Assembly: GCA_030841765.1 (NCBI GenBank)
Contig: JAUUSS010000061.1
Coordinates: 1-14,141, forward strand
Reading direction: 5' to 3'
DNA length: 14,141 nt
From: Collinsella aerofaciens
GTDB lineage: Bacteria > Actinomycetota > Coriobacteriia > Coriobacteriales > Coriobacteriaceae
This document shows, in pieces, positions 13,896-14,141 of the stretch. The notes beneath the pieces are model-generated. The model had not been told where the DNA came from, searched no databases, and worked only from the letters and a program-made list of their open reading frames with translations. Position 1 is the stretch's first letter, and each line of letters opens with the position of its first letter. A program made the translations under genes and the position numbers.

Positions 13896-14141
13896 ATGAA
13901 AATTGGAATCATTACTTACCATTTTGCCCGCAACTACGGTGCGATCTTGCAGTGCTACGCACTACAAGAGCAGCTTCGCTCTATGGGTCATGATGTTTGG
14001 GTGCTTAACTTCCAAAATGATCGCCAGGAGCGCAATAACTCTCTTCATCACAAAAGGGATGGTTTTCTATCTAATTTAGCGGTTAATGTCGCGTTGCTTC
14101 CTTTTGAAGGCAAAAGGCGTTCTAAGGAGCGCAAATTTGCT
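13896..14141 (+). CDS. Polysaccharide pyruvyl transferase family protein (5' part)
   Basis: The first 82 codons are visible and the frame is open to the window end. The N-terminus KIGIITYHFARNYGAILQCY, followed by ALQEQLRSMGHDVWVLNF, matches the start of WcaK/CsaB-like pyruvyl transferases, which add ketal-linked pyruvate from phosphoenolpyruvate to sugars of surface polysaccharides. The ribosome-binding site is weak (GGAAATTAACAA before the ATG), and the 44-bp gap from the nitroreductase gene holds no clear promoter or terminator, so it is probably in the same operon. Members of this family often sit near nitroreductase-like and F420 hydrogenase beta-subunit-like proteins in polysaccharide loci. 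The catalytic C-terminal part lies outside the window. Confidence 0.85.
   Translation, partial: MKIGIITYHFARNYGAILQCYALQEQLRSMGHDVWVLNFQNDRQERNNSLHHKRDGFLSNLAVNVALLPFEGKRRSKERKFA

Noticed and set aside
13745..13993. An 82-codon plus-strand open frame across the end of the nitroreductase gene
   Set aside because: It is out of frame with both the nitroreductase and the pyruvyl transferase and has no domain or ribosome-binding site.

Overview
The window looks like a chromosomal segment of a high-GC gut actinobacterium of the class Coriobacteriia, most likely Collinsella or a close relative. This is inferred from the GC-rich codon use of the housekeeping genes, a glpA / FAD oxidoreductase / DUF1667 operon, a threonyl-tRNA synthetase, and an exopolysaccharide locus headed by a NusG paralogue. 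No species can be fixed from the sequence alone.

Region 1 (1-3548, minus strand) holds a tight three-gene operon: a GlpA-type glycerol-3-phosphate dehydrogenase with a C-terminal BFD-like [2Fe-2S] domain, an NAD(P)/FAD-dependent oxidoreductase, and a small DUF1667 cysteine protein. Together they probably form an anaerobic glycerol-3-phosphate (or related) dehydrogenase that passes electrons from FAD through Fe-S to a second flavoprotein. Beyond the operon's 3' end (1-297) no gene is convincing, but there is a 20-bp-arm inverted repeat. The divergent gap 3549-3954 carries two tandem copies of another long inverted repeat.

Region 2 (3955-6478, plus strand) holds a small membrane protein with two zinc ribbons, a hairpin terminator, a promoter with a perfect TATAAT, thrS (an enzyme lacking the TGS domain) and two strong tandem terminators.

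Region 3 (6479-14141, plus strand, open at the right edge) is a surface-polysaccharide locus. Its genes are a LoaP/UpxY-like NusG paralogue, an undecaprenyl-phosphate sugar phosphotransferase (the initiating enzyme), three glycosyltransferases, a Wzy-type polymerase, a two-domain nitroreductase-like protein and the start of a polysaccharide pyruvyl transferase. Genes from the sugar transferase to the nitroreductase abut or overlap, so they are one operon. Base composition falls along it: 38 of 60 bases are G/C at 5821-5880 inside thrS, but 24 of 60 at 12181-12240 inside the polymerase. This suggests an exchangeable accessory cassette.

The most exciting element is the control region of this locus. 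The only recognisable promoter (TATAAT at 6584-6589) lies inside a 104-bp segment bounded by perfect 15-bp inverted repeats (6487-6501 and 6606-6620). Tandem terminators insulate it from thrS, and it is followed by an antiterminator gene. This is the architecture of an invertible (phase-variable) capsule promoter of the kind known in Bacteroides. The segment also carries a 12-bp tandem repeat and a palindrome abutting the -10 box, which look like regulator sites.
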